A DNA stretch of 64,000 bases from the NCBI RefSeq assembly GCF_000714535.1, contig NZ_AUND01000034.1:62001-126000 (forward strand). The letters run 5' to 3'. Shown one piece after another: positions 8,508 to 16,921 of this stretch. Position 1 is the stretch's first letter. Each line of letters starts with the position of its first letter. This DNA comes from Thioclava pacifica DSM 10166. Lineage in GTDB: Bacteria > Pseudomonadota > Alphaproteobacteria > Rhodobacterales > Rhodobacteraceae. Position numbers and translations under genes: made by a program. The notes beneath the pieces are model-generated. The model made no database searches and was not told the origin of the DNA. It saw nothing but the letters and a program-made list of their open reading frames with translations.

Positions 8508-9920
8508 ATGAGCGAAACACCCGTCCTGTTGTGGCTGCGCCGCGATTTCCGGTTTCACGATCACGCGGCGATGGCGGCAGCGGTCAAGGCGGGCGGTCCG
8601 GTAATCCCGGTCTTCATTCATGATGCACAGGTTGAGGCGCTGGGGGCGGCTGCGAAATGGCGGCTCGGGCTCGCGATCGAAGCCTTTGCAAAGGCGCTCG
8701 AGGAGAAGGGGTCACGACTGATCCTGCGCCGGGGCGAGCCGCTTGCGGTGCTGCGCGCGCTGATCGAGGAGACCGGGGCCGGTGCGGTGCATTGGTCGCG
8801 CCTTTACGACAAGCCCAGCCGCGATCGGGACACGGAGGTCAAATCAGCACTCAAGGAAGATGGGATCACCGCTGAGAGCCATGCGGGACATTTGCTTTTT
8901 GAGCCCTGGACGGTCGAGACCGGCCAGGGGGAGCCTTACAAGGTCTATTCCCCCTATTGGCGCGCGGTGAAGGGACGTGAGATTTCCCCGGAGATCGATA
9001 CGGTATCTGAGCTTCGTGCTCCAATGCATTGGCCTGAAAGTGAAAAACTGGAAGATTGGAGGATGGGCGCCGCCATGCGCCGGGGCGCGGCAGTGGTGGG
9101 TGAGCATGTCCATGTCGGCGAAAAATCGGCCCAGTCACGGCTTGCGGTGTTCCTGCGCGATCATATCGGGCATTATAGATCCGAACGCGATTTTCCGTCC
9201 TCGGGCGCGACCTCGGGCCTGTCGGAAAACCTCACCTATGGCGAGATTTCCCCGCGCACGATCTGGCATGCGGGATATCGGCATATGGAGGAGGGCGCGC
9301 AAGGCGCCGAGCATTTCCTCAAGGAGTTAGTCTGGCGCGAATTCGCCTGGCACCTGTTCTATCACTGGCCCGACATGGCCTCGAGAAACTGGCGAGAAGA
9401 ATGGAACGGGTTCGAGTGGCGCCCCGACAACAATGATGCCGAGGCGTGGCGGCGCGGTATGACGGGAGAGCCCTTCGTGGATGCCGCGATGCGCGAGATG
9501 TATGTGACCGGCACGATGCACAACCGCGCGCGTATGATCGTGGCCTCTTACCTCACCAAGCACCTGATGACGGACTGGCGGGTGGGTCTGCGCTGGTTCG
9601 AGGATTGCCTGATCGATTGGGATCCGGCCTCGAATGCGATGGGCTGGCAATGGGTGGCCGGGCCCGGACCCGATGCCGCGCCCTATTTCCGGGTGTTCAA
9701 CCCCGCGACACAGGCCGAGAAATTCGACCCCGACCAGCGCTATCGCCGTGATTTCATCGCCGAGGGGCGCGCGCATCCGACGAAAACCGCGTTGTCCTAT
9801 TTCGATGCGGTGCCAGAAAGCTGGGATCTGTCGCCCAAAGCAGGCTATCCCGAGCCGATCGTGGATTTGAAGGAGGGCCGCGAACGCGCCCTCGCGGCCT
9901 ATCAGCGCCACAAGGGGTAA
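8508..9920 (+). CDS. phrB: Deoxyribodipyrimidine photolyase (cryptochrome/photolyase family)
   Basis: A 470-residue light-driven DNA repair enzyme that splits cyclobutane pyrimidine dimers. The N-terminal alpha/beta domain begins VLLWLRRDFRFHDHAAM. The C-terminal FAD domain carries LKELVWREFAWHLFYH, TGTMHNRARMIVASYLTKHL, DWDPASNAMGWQWVAGPGPD and APYFRVFNP, the conserved flavin-binding and DNA-binding core of class I photolyases. ATG 8508 has GGAGA seven bases upstream; in-frame ATGs further up lack a ribosome binding site. It is monocistronic, divergent from the binding protein. A cryptochrome-like role cannot be excluded by sequence alone. Confidence 0.93.
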   Translation: MSETPVLLWLRRDFRFHDHAAMAAAVKAGGPVIPVFIHDAQVEALGAAAKWRLGLAIEAFAKALEEKGSRLILRRGEPLAVLRALIEETGAGAVHWSRLYDKPSRDRDTEVKSALKEDGITAESHAGHLLFEPWTVETGQGEPYKVYSPYWRAVKGREISPEIDTVSELRAPMHWPESEKLEDWRMGAAMRRGAAVVGEHVHVGEKSAQSRLAVFLRDHIGHYRSERDFPSSGATSGLSENLTYGEISPRTIWHAGYRHMEEGAQGAEHFLKELVWREFAWHLFYHWPDMASRNWREEWNGFEWRPDNNDAEAWRRGMTGEPFVDAAMREMYVTGTMHNRARMIVASYLTKHLMTDWRVGLRWFEDCLIDWDPASNAMGWQWVAGPGPDAAPYFRVFNPATQAEKFDPDQRYRRDFIAEGRAHPTKTALSYFDAVPESWDLSPKAGYPEPIVDLKEGRERALAAYQRHKG

Positions 9921-9935
9921 TGCGGCTTCAAAGCG

Positions 9936-10442
9936 TCAGCCCAGCATTTCCGGCGTCGCGCTGATCCGCGTCTTTCGCCCCATCAGGTCGAGCAACAGCC
10001 AGATCCTCTGTTCGGAGTCGATCGTCTCGATCTGCGCGACGAAATCGGAGAAGGGGCCCGAGCGGATCGTGACCTCGTCGCCGGGCGCGAAGTCTCGCTG
10101 CGGCATCAACAGCCCGTCGGCGTCGCACCGTGCAATCAGGCCGTGGATCATCTCGAAGGGCAGGGGTGTCGGCTCCGATCCGAGCGTGACGAGACGTGTG
10201 ATCCCGTAGGTCGAATTGGCTGCGGCGAGGCGGATCTTTCGGCTCGTGGGGCGCAAGAAGAGATAGCCGGGAAAGAGCGGCACCTTGCGCGTCTCGAACC
10301 GCTCCGCGCGGCGACGCGTTACTTCATGCATCGGAAGAAAGCTTTGGAACCCTTGCCGCGTCAGGTTGCGCCGGGCGATCTCGGCGCAATTGGGTTTGAA
10401 CTGCGCGGCAAACCACGGTGTTTCGGTACTCAGGAAACTCAT
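9936..10442 (-). CDS. NusG-family antiterminator, RfaH-like
   Basis: A 168-residue NusG paralogue. The N-terminal NGN domain reads TPWFAAQFKPNCAEIARRNL, QGFQSFLPMHEVTRRRAERF and KVPLFPGYLFLR, with the GYLFLR segment typical of the family. The C-terminal KOW-like domain has FAPGDEVTIRSGPFSDFVAQ and LLLDLMGRKTRISATPEML. Such paralogues ride with RNA polymerase and allow readthrough of long exopolysaccharide or LPS operons. Its divergent neighbour is manC, which suits this role. I chose ATG 10442 by homology length. Two upstream in-frame starts (10487 and GTG 10508) are possible, and none has a strong ribosome binding site. Confidence 0.8.
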   Translation of the reverse strand: MSFLSTETPWFAAQFKPNCAEIARRNLTRQGFQSFLPMHEVTRRRAERFETRKVPLFPGYLFLRPTSRKIRLAAANSTYGITRLVTLGSEPTPLPFEMIHGLIARCDADGLLMPQRDFAPGDEVTIRSGPFSDFVAQIETIDSEQRIWLLLDLMGRKTRISATPEMLG

Positions 10443-10555
10443 TGGCTCTGCTTTTGAGGCAAGACGGAGTTGGTTCAATACCGTCATGGGTGAGCGATCC
10501 GACGGCACATGTCAATTAACGGTTTCGCAACGTTATCGCCGCAGGAGGATCTGCT

Positions 10556-10590
10556 GAGCAAAGCTGCGCGCATTTCGCGGCGCTTTGCTC
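10556..10590 (+). other. Hairpin in the manC leader region
   Basis: GAGCAAAGC at 10556-10564 pairs perfectly with GCTTTGCTC at 10582-10590, with a GC-rich interior that can extend the stem. It lies between the divergent RfaH-like gene and manC, upstream of the TTG start, and has no U-tract. It could be a pause or recruitment element, or simply DNA symmetry. Confidence 0.4.
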
Positions 10591-10693
10591 GGAACTTTAG
10601 CGGACCATGCGTGTGTTAACGTTGCGTTAGGGATGCGTGTGCCAGTCTCCCCTTAGGGCGCAGACCGCGCCGGTGCGAAAGCGGGAGACGATT

Positions 10694-12112
10694 TTGATCA
10701 CACCGATTCTCTTGGCGGGCGGATCCGGAACCCGGCTCTGGCCGCTCTCGCGGCGTTCCTATCCGAAGCAATTCACCCCGATGATCGGAGAGGAAACGCT
10801 GTTTCAGGCCAGCGCGCGCAGGCTCTCCGGCACAGGGTTTGCCGATCCCGTGGTGCTGACCAATGCTGAGTTTCGCTTCATCGTGACGGAACAGCTTTCC
10901 GCCATCGGGCAAGACCCCGGGGCGGTGCTGCTCGAACCTGCAGGGCGCAATACCGCGCCCGCGATCCTCGCTGCGGCGCTCTGGCTAGCGCAACGTGATC
11001 CCGAGGCGCTGATGCTGGTCTCGCCTTCCGATCATGTCATTTCCGACGCGCAGGCTTTTTGGGCCGCGATCGAGAGCGGCATACCCGCCGCGCGGGCCGG
11101 CAAACTCGTGACCTTCGGCGTCACGCCAGACCGGGCCGAGACCGGCTATGGCTATCTCGAGCTTGTGGAAGAGGCAGGGGCCCGGCCCGGCCCGATCCCG
11201 CTGCGCCGCTTCGTGGAGAAACCCGATGCGCCCAGTGCTCAGCGGATGTGCGACAGTGGTCACCACCTTTGGAATGCCGGGATTTTCCTGTTCAGCGCAA
11301 AGGCGATTCTGGCCACTTTTGAGCGCTTCGCGCCGCAACTCATGGCGCCGGTAGCTGACGCGGTTGCGGCTGCGCGTCCCGATCTGGGGTTTTTGCGCCT
11401 CGATCCGGAGGCTTGGGCCAAGGCCGAGGAGATCTCGATTGACTATGCGGTGATGGAGAAATCGCCCGATCTTGTTGTCGTGCCCTTTGCGGGGGGCTGG
11501 TCCGATCTCGGCGACTGGGAGGCGGTGCGGCGCAGCCTGCCGGGCGCGCGCGACGGGGTCGCGCTGTCGGGACCTGCCACCGCGATCGACTGTCGCGACA
11601 GTTTGCTTCGCTCGGAAGATGAGGGGCTCGAGATCGTCGGGATCGGGCTCGAAGGCATCATTGCCATCGCGATGCCCGATGCGGTGCTCGTGGCCGACCG
11701 CTCGCGCAGTCAGGACGTGAAACAGGCGGTCAGCGCGCTCAAGGCCCGCAATGCCGGGCAGGCAACGACCTTCCCGCGTGACCATCGCCCCTGGGGATGG
11801 TTCGAAAGCCTCGTGACCGGTGACCGCTTTCAGGTCAAACGGATCGTTGTGAACCCTGGCGAGGCCCTGTCACTGCAAAGCCACCACCACCGGGCCGAGC
11901 ATTGGATCGTCGTGCAAGGGACGGCGAAGGTGACCGTGGATGAACGCGTGAGCCTCGTGTCGGAAAATCAATCCATCTACATTCCGCTCGGCGCCGTTCA
12001 CCGGATGGAAAATCCCGGCAAAGTTCCGCTGACACTGATCGAAGTGCAGACTGGCGCCTATCTCGGGGAGGATGACATCATTCGTTACGAGGATGTCTAC
12101 GCCCGCGCCTGA
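10694..12112 (+). CDS. manC: Mannose-1-phosphate guanylyltransferase (bifunctional type possible)
   Basis: A 472-residue enzyme making GDP-mannose from mannose-1-phosphate and GTP for polysaccharide synthesis. The nucleotidyltransferase domain has GGSGTRLWPLSR near the N terminus, EKPDAPSAQRM and the GGWSDLGDWEA motif. The C-terminal cupin domain (HRPWGWFESLVTGDRFQVKR, LSLQSHHHRAEHW, IYIPLGAVHRMENPG) is that of the fused phosphomannose isomerase of the AlgA/ManC class. I prefer the TTG start at 10694, with GGGAG seven bases upstream, because it begins exactly at the conserved first strand. GTG 10637 would add 19 unconserved residues. Confidence 0.92.
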   Translation: MITPILLAGGSGTRLWPLSRRSYPKQFTPMIGEETLFQASARRLSGTGFADPVVLTNAEFRFIVTEQLSAIGQDPGAVLLEPAGRNTAPAILAAALWLAQRDPEALMLVSPSDHVISDAQAFWAAIESGIPAARAGKLVTFGVTPDRAETGYGYLELVEEAGARPGPIPLRRFVEKPDAPSAQRMCDSGHHLWNAGIFLFSAKAILATFERFAPQLMAPVADAVAAARPDLGFLRLDPEAWAKAEEISIDYAVMEKSPDLVVVPFAGGWSDLGDWEAVRRSLPGARDGVALSGPATAIDCRDSLLRSEDEGLEIVGIGLEGIIAIAMPDAVLVADRSRSQDVKQAVSALKARNAGQATTFPRDHRPWGWFESLVTGDRFQVKRIVVNPGEALSLQSHHHRAEHWIVVQGTAKVTVDERVSLVSENQSIYIPLGAVHRMENPGKVPLTLIEVQTGAYLGEDDIIRYEDVYARA

Positions 12113-12220
12113 GCCGCGAAGTCGTCCGCCGCTTATGGCGGCACGCGCCGCGTCGCGCTATAGGGAGGGTCGAGGGATATCCGTCGGGCCCATCCGAGCC
12201 CGCGAAGCAAGGGGCGTGCG

Positions 12221-13126
12221 ATGCTGCGAAAACTGCTCAGCCGGGCCAAGATTTCGAAACTCGGCCTGCGCACGCCGCAGCCCGCACCGGACCGCCAAGG
12301 CATCGCCATCGCGGCGATCGTGCGCAATGAGGCGCGTTTCATCGAAGAATGGGTGCGGTTTCACCACGCCGTCGGCGTGCGTCATTTCGTGATCTATGAC
12401 GATGCGAGCACCGATGCCACGCGTGAGATCCTGCGTGACGTTCTGCCCGCCGAAGCGCTGACGATCGTCCCTTGGGCGCAGCGCCTGAGCGATATTCGCC
12501 TCGGTCGCGAGATCCATAATCAGGTGCTCGCCTACGCCCATGCAGCGGGGAATTTCGGCCCTCATTTCCGCTGGATGGCCTTTGTCGATGTCGACGAGTT
12601 CCTTGTGCCGACCGCCTCCGACACCCTGCCGCAATCGCTCGAAGCTCTCGGCGATATCCCGAATGTCTCGCTGCCTTGGCACATGTTCGGATTTTCCGGC
12701 CATGAAACGCCGCCCGAAGGCGGAGTGCTGGAGAATTATCGCATGCGCGTGCGCGACCCGATGAGCGATGCGCCCGGCATTCGCGCCTTCAAGATGCTCG
12801 TCGATCCTTGCCGACTGACGGCCCTTCGCGTGCATTCGATGGAGACGGATGGCACCAGCGAGACCTGGAATGACGCGGGCACCAAGGCTTCGATCGAGGC
12901 GCGCGAAAAACCGGAGTTCTATTCGACCGCCGCGGTGCAGCTCAACCACTACTACACGCGCTCGAAAGCGGATCTGGAGGCGAAAATCTCGCGCGGTCCG
13001 AACCTCGTGGCAAAGACCGATCAATATCGGCGCAAGGTGATGCGTACGGTGAACAGCATCGAGGCCGAGACGGTTGAGGACACCCGCGCCCGCGATCTCG
13101 CCCGCAAACTTGGCCTGATCGCTTAG
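12221..13126 (+). CDS. Glycosyltransferase, GT92/GT2-like
   Basis: A 301-residue transferase of the GT-A fold. It opens with a short basic segment, then IAAIVRNEARFIEEWVRFHH, FVIYDDASTDATREIL and FVDVDEFLVP. The last carries the DxD metal and nucleotide-sugar site. The NEA-x-IxEW signature is typical of the GT92/Glyco_tranf_2_4 group. AAGGGG precedes ATG 12221. It follows manC by 108 bases in the same direction and may share its transcript. Its TAG stop overlaps the TAA stop of the convergent gene by three bases (13123-13126). The sugar is unknown. Confidence 0.75.
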   Translation: MLRKLLSRAKISKLGLRTPQPAPDRQGIAIAAIVRNEARFIEEWVRFHHAVGVRHFVIYDDASTDATREILRDVLPAEALTIVPWAQRLSDIRLGREIHNQVLAYAHAAGNFGPHFRWMAFVDVDEFLVPTASDTLPQSLEALGDIPNVSLPWHMFGFSGHETPPEGGVLENYRMRVRDPMSDAPGIRAFKMLVDPCRLTALRVHSMETDGTSETWNDAGTKASIEAREKPEFYSTAAVQLNHYYTRSKADLEAKISRGPNLVAKTDQYRRKVMRTVNSIEAETVEDTRARDLARKLGLIA

Positions 13127-13935
13127 GGTTTCTTGCGCCAGGCCTCCTCGACCCAGGTCGTGGGCCAGAGAAAATGGCGCAGATGCCGGAAGAGGCTACC
13201 TTCGCGTTCGCCGCGCAAACCCGCCTTGAGATGTTCCCAGGGGCGCATGTGATGTGTGCGCTTGTTCCAGCGCCCCGCGATCGCATCGGGTGGATTAAGT
13301 GCGCCGGGGAAGATCACGACCTTCGTTCCCTTGGGCAGCTTTGGCTGGGCAAAGAAATTGATCGGAAAGAGACGGACGCAATGCCATTTGAATGTGGCGA
13401 CCCAGCCCTTGGGCCAGAATTTGACCCCGCCCGGCGCGCGCCGTGTCACGAAGCGCTGCTCGAAGACATATTTCTCGGCCGTACCCTGGGGATCGGCGAG
13501 AAACTCTTCACGCAGAGGCGCCAGTTTTCCGACCGGAAAACGATAGAGCGAGGTCTGGCCGAGACGCTCGAACGGGGTGTTCGGGTTGCGCGTGAGGATC
13601 ACGTCATCAGGCGAGCCATGTTCGAACATCGCGTCGAGATTGCCCGTCACGACGACGTCGAGATCGAGAAACAGCACCGGGCCCGAAAGCCCGCCGAGAT
13701 CCGCGCGCCAGAGCCGGGACTTGCCCCAGATCCCCTGTCGGGTCTTGGGCATCTCGCAGTCGAGATCAGGGAGGGGCATCGCGGTGATGCCCGGATCGAG
13801 CCCTTCGAACGTGTCGGTGAAACAGTAGAAATCGAAGGGTGGCGTGATGTTGCGCGCGACCATCGAGTAGAGGCGATTGACATAATCGACGCCGTATTTC
13901 TCGCCCCAACGGATGCAGATGACCTGTTTTTTCAT
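13123..13935 (-). CDS. Putative glycosyltransferase (GT-A fold)
   Basis: A 270-residue protein beginning KQVICIRWGEKYGVDYVNRL and containing FDFYCFTDTFEGLDPG, QGIWGKSRLWRADL and VLFLDLDVVVTGNLDAMF. The LDLDVVV segment is a DxD motif of the type seen in GT8-like and related enzymes. This supports a nucleotide-sugar-dependent transferase, but no substrate can be named. ATG 13935 has GAGG eight bases upstream; an ATG four codons earlier is less well placed. It is transcribed in the same direction as the two sulfotransferase genes upstream of it (14001-15461). Confidence 0.68.
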   Translation of the reverse strand: MKKQVICIRWGEKYGVDYVNRLYSMVARNITPPFDFYCFTDTFEGLDPGITAMPLPDLDCEMPKTRQGIWGKSRLWRADLGGLSGPVLFLDLDVVVTGNLDAMFEHGSPDDVILTRNPNTPFERLGQTSLYRFPVGKLAPLREEFLADPQGTAEKYVFEQRFVTRRAPGGVKFWPKGWVATFKWHCVRLFPINFFAQPKLPKGTKVVIFPGALNPPDAIAGRWNKRTHHMRPWEHLKAGLRGEREGSLFRHLRHFLWPTTWVEEAWRKKP

Positions 13936-14000
13936 GTCGCGCCTCATATTTGTCGGGCTCTGCTTACCCTTGCGGGGCGGGCAGAGGCAATGGCATGGGC

Positions 14001-14765
14001 TCAGAAGCTGTAGCCATGCGCGGCAATTTCGCGCGCGTAGAGCTTGGCCACGATGCCTGCGGTTTCGTCATTGTATTGGGCGCGATAGTCGCCTTTGCGC
14101 GCCGACGTCTTCCGGGTGCCGCCCTTTGCATGCGGCAGCCAGCCATCCCACTCGATCCCGATTGCGCAGAGCGTCTCGTTGAGGCCCTGTTTGAGAGTTT
14201 CGTAACGGATGACGTGATCGGCCACGATCTGGTCGTCGATCGTGTAGAGTGGCCAATTGTCGTGAAACTCGAGCGGGACAATGCCACCGAGCGTGTCACC
14301 CTCGGCGAGAGCGTGAATATAGGCTTCGAAACTTGGCGGGTCGCTCTCTCCTTTGATCCGCCAGAAGTAATCCGAGACCGTCTTGTCCCAAGGGTTTCTG
14401 ACAACGCAGAATTTCGTGTAAGCCTGCCATTCGTTTGGAAACGCTTTCGCGTTCTTTTCGGCGGGGCTGTGGGGCGGTTTTCGTCCCAGCACCGGGCGAT
14501 AGGCATGGTCGATCGCGCGGGTTACCGCGCGGCCATAGAGTTTCGGTCCGAGCAAGCGAAAGAGCGGTAGCGTGCCGTTCATCTGGCGGTTTGCCTCACG
14601 CTTGACACGCGCAGTGAGAGGGATGTTTTCGCGCAGGGTCTCGACGATCGCGCTGAGCTGGAGATCCTCGGGGCCGAGATAGCGCGCGAGAGCGACCGAG
14701 ATCGAACTCCCGGCCGTCTTGCGATTGTGCAGAAAGATGAAGCGATGGGCGTGGCTGAGGATCAT
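14001..14765 (-). CDS. Sulfotransferase family protein
   Basis: A 254-residue protein with the sulfotransferase family 2 pattern. HRFIFLHNRKTAGSSISVAL at residues 7-26 is the PAPS-binding phosphosulfate loop, and KFCVVRNPWDKTVSDYFWRI near residue 117 is the RNP-type 3'-phosphate site. Proteins of this type transfer sulfate from PAPS to glycans. AGGAG lies seven bases before ATG 14765. It sits nine bases after the stop of the next sulfotransferase, so the two form an operon. Confidence 0.82.
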   Translation of the reverse strand: MILSHAHRFIFLHNRKTAGSSISVALARYLGPEDLQLSAIVETLRENIPLTARVKREANRQMNGTLPLFRLLGPKLYGRAVTRAIDHAYRPVLGRKPPHSPAEKNAKAFPNEWQAYTKFCVVRNPWDKTVSDYFWRIKGESDPPSFEAYIHALAEGDTLGGIVPLEFHDNWPLYTIDDQIVADHVIRYETLKQGLNETLCAIGIEWDGWLPHAKGGTRKTSARKGDYRAQYNDETAGIVAKLYAREIAAHGYSF

Positions 14766-14774
14766 CGCGGTCTC

Positions 14775-15461
14775 CTAACGAAAGAAACGCGGGCGCAGAT
14801 GCGCGTTGAGCTTCTTTGCGGCCCGTTTGAGCGAGCTCATCTTCTTGCCGCGGCTGCGGCCGATATCCGGAAGTGAACTCGGATCGAGGTGATAGGCGGG
14901 CAGGCGGGTGGCGAGATCGGCCGGATCGTCATCGTCGAAATTGAATTCGATGTAATGCTCGGGCTTGTCGGCCATGAAGGCGCGTACCTCGGCGAGATGC
15001 TGATCCCACTCGGCGCGCCATTGGTCTTTCAGCGCCTCAAGATCGTTCAACCCTCGCGCGGCCATTTCGCGCTTGGCGAACTCGCCATGGCCGTGGTTGA
15101 GCCGCGAGGCGATCCATTGCTCACGGTCGCGCAGGTTCAACAGCAAGATCGTATCGGGATAGTCGCGCAGGATCTCGCGAAAAGCGCTTGCGCCATCCCA
15201 GGTGGAGTGCCCGTCATTCACGATCAGATCGCAGTAGAACGTGTAATCGTCGGCGCTGTCGAAGATCTTGCGGCCGGCGTCGAGATTTTCGCGCATCACC
15301 TTGCCGATCCGGCGCGGAACCGGCCAGCGGTCGCGGATCTTGTGGTGTATGACCCTATGGCCGGCTGTACGAAACAATTCGGCCAGTGATCGGGTGCCGC
15401 ACTTGTTGAAGCCGATCGCAACGACGCGGGGCAGGGCTTGGCTCTGGGCAGTTTCGGTCAT
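14775..15461 (-). CDS. Sulfotransferase-like protein
   Basis: A 228-residue protein starting, after ten residues, with PRVVAIGFNKCGTRSLAELF, a phosphosulfate-loop variant common in a bacterial group of sulfotransferases. TILLLNLRDREQWIASRLNH near residue 103 fits the 3'-phosphate-binding region. The C terminus is basic (RSRGKKMSSLKRAAKK). It is the first gene of a pair with the sulfotransferase at 14001. The ribosome binding site before ATG 15461 is weak. Assignment rests on the two motifs, and the acceptor is unknown. Confidence 0.7.
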   Translation of the reverse strand: MTETAQSQALPRVVAIGFNKCGTRSLAELFRTAGHRVIHHKIRDRWPVPRRIGKVMRENLDAGRKIFDSADDYTFYCDLIVNDGHSTWDGASAFREILRDYPDTILLLNLRDREQWIASRLNHGHGEFAKREMAARGLNDLEALKDQWRAEWDQHLAEVRAFMADKPEHYIEFNFDDDDPADLATRLPAYHLDPSSLPDIGRSRGKKMSSLKRAAKKLNAHLRPRFFR

Positions 15462-15551
15462 CCGGGTCTTTCGTCTTGCGGGGGCCGCGGGCAGCTATCT
15501 CATTCTTGGCCCCATGACGCAATCGCGCAAGCGTCGGGATAGTTGCATGGC

Positions 15552-15577
15552 AAAAGGCCCGCCGATGGGGCGGGCCT
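15552..15577 (-). terminator. Intrinsic terminator after the Tad-like gene pair
   Basis: Minus-strand reading gives AGGCCCGCC-CCATC-GGCGGGCCT with a 9-bp stem, running into TTTT. It lies 27 bases after the stop of the gene at 15604. Confidence 0.88.
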
Positions 15578-15603
15578 CTCGAAGCTGGATCTGACTGATG
15601 TGA

Positions 15604-16920
15604 TCAGAGGCGCAGGCGGAAGTAGCTCAGCGAGATATTGTCTTCCATGCCCGAGCCGCAATGGCCGAAGGTCGAGTTCGAGGTACCGTCGATGCCGCCG
15701 CCCGAGACGATTGCGATCCCGTCGATGCCGCTCGATTGCGCCGAGAAGGACACGTCGCCCGCCGCGATGATCTGGCCGCCATAGAACTCCATTTTGGCCG
15801 CGTTCGACACACCGCCCAAGGTGAGGAGCTGGGCTCCGCCACCGGTGGCGCAATCGTCGTCCTTGCCGAGGCGCAGGCCGCTGGGAGCGGAGAAGCTTGA
15901 CGCGTCGGTCGAGGTGTTGGCGAAGATCACGTCCTCCAGCGCCGCAGCTTGGCCGAATTTGATCGGGCAGCTTGCGAAGATGACGTTCTCGCTGAGCAGA
16001 TCGCCATCGATGGTCACCGATTTGTCTGAGCAGGAGATGCGATACATCTTGCCGGGTTCGAAGCTCGAGGTCTGCACTTTGCCAGCTGTCGGCGTCAGGG
16101 TGTAGATCGTCTTGTCGGTGATGTAATCGGGCAGGAACGTGGTGCCGGCCTCAAGCGAGTTGATGACCTGGTTGATGCGTTCGATGATCCGAAGCTTGTA
16201 GAACGCGGTGCGCAGCGATTCTTTCAAGCCATCATTCTTCGTGAAGCCCGAGGCCGGGATGTCGAGCTTGCTGACATCCGGCATCGACACGATTGCACCT
16301 GGCTCGAACACGTTGTTCTGGTTGAGCGAAACGTAATCCTTGGCGTAGAGGCAGAAGCCCGAGGCGAAGGTGTTGCCCGATTGCAGGTCGATCACGCCAT
16401 TCGCGCTGAGCCCCTCGATGAGGCAGGCGGGGATGTAGGCTTCGGCGACGGCGGAGGTCTTGATTTCCCAACCGTCATGGCCGGCAAAACGCGTCAGGAA
16501 GGTCGGCGTTTCGTTCTGGCGATCCGAGGTCCGGTTCGCCGTCACCTTGACGGCGCGATTGAGGTTCTCATCGTCGCTGTAATTCGTCTGGAACTGGCCG
16601 GTGTCCTCGTTGAAATAGCCAAAGACGACATCGCTGTTGGTCACGACCTGGTCCGAACCGTTCCCGAGATTCTGTTGAGCCAGTGCGATCGCCTTGTCGG
16701 TCGCGGCCTGGATCGTCGTGGTGGGATCGGAGGCGAGATAGATCGCGCCGAGCGCGGCCGAATCGGCTGCGTCCTGCATGCGGGCCCGCTCGCGGTAGCC
16801 GTTCGACACATCGACGGCGAGGCCGCCGACGGCGAGCGTCAAAATGAGCCAGAGCAAGGAGAATTGCGTGATCGCGCCGTCTTCGGATCGCGCGAAATGT
16901 TTGAGATCGCCGCTGGACAC
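15604..16920 (-). CDS. TadG-like Flp pilus-associated protein
   Basis: A 438-residue protein with the N-terminal signature of the TadE/TadG family: EDGAITQFSLLWLILTLAVG is the membrane segment after a short cytoplasmic head, followed by GLAVDVSNGYRERARMQDAA and DSAALGAIYLA. The long rest is presumably periplasmic. TadG-like proteins take part in Flp/Tad pilus biogenesis and adhesion. The start is GTG 16920, not an ATG: GGAGG lies exactly six bases upstream. It begins one base after the stop of the TadE-like gene, so the two are coupled. No tadA, tadB or flp gene is in the window. Confidence 0.75.
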   Translation of the reverse strand: MSSGDLKHFARSEDGAITQFSLLWLILTLAVGGLAVDVSNGYRERARMQDAADSAALGAIYLASDPTTTIQAATDKAIALAQQNLGNGSDQVVTNSDVVFGYFNEDTGQFQTNYSDDENLNRAVKVTANRTSDRQNETPTFLTRFAGHDGWEIKTSAVAEAYIPACLIEGLSANGVIDLQSGNTFASGFCLYAKDYVSLNQNNVFEPGAIVSMPDVSKLDIPASGFTKNDGLKESLRTAFYKLRIIERINQVINSLEAGTTFLPDYITDKTIYTLTPTAGKVQTSSFEPGKMYRISCSDKSVTIDGDLLSENVIFASCPIKFGQAAALEDVIFANTSTDASSFSAPSGLRLGKDDDCATGGGAQLLTLGGVSNAAKMEFYGGQIIAAGDVSFSAQSSGIDGIAIVSGGGIDGTSNSTFGHCGSGMEDNISLSYFRLRL

Positions 16921-16921
16921 G

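Noticed and set aside
10443-10508. Longer start of the RfaH-like gene at GTG 10508
   Set aside because: The added residues are not conserved-looking and have no ribosome binding site. The NGN domain starts right after ATG 10442. It cannot be fully excluded.
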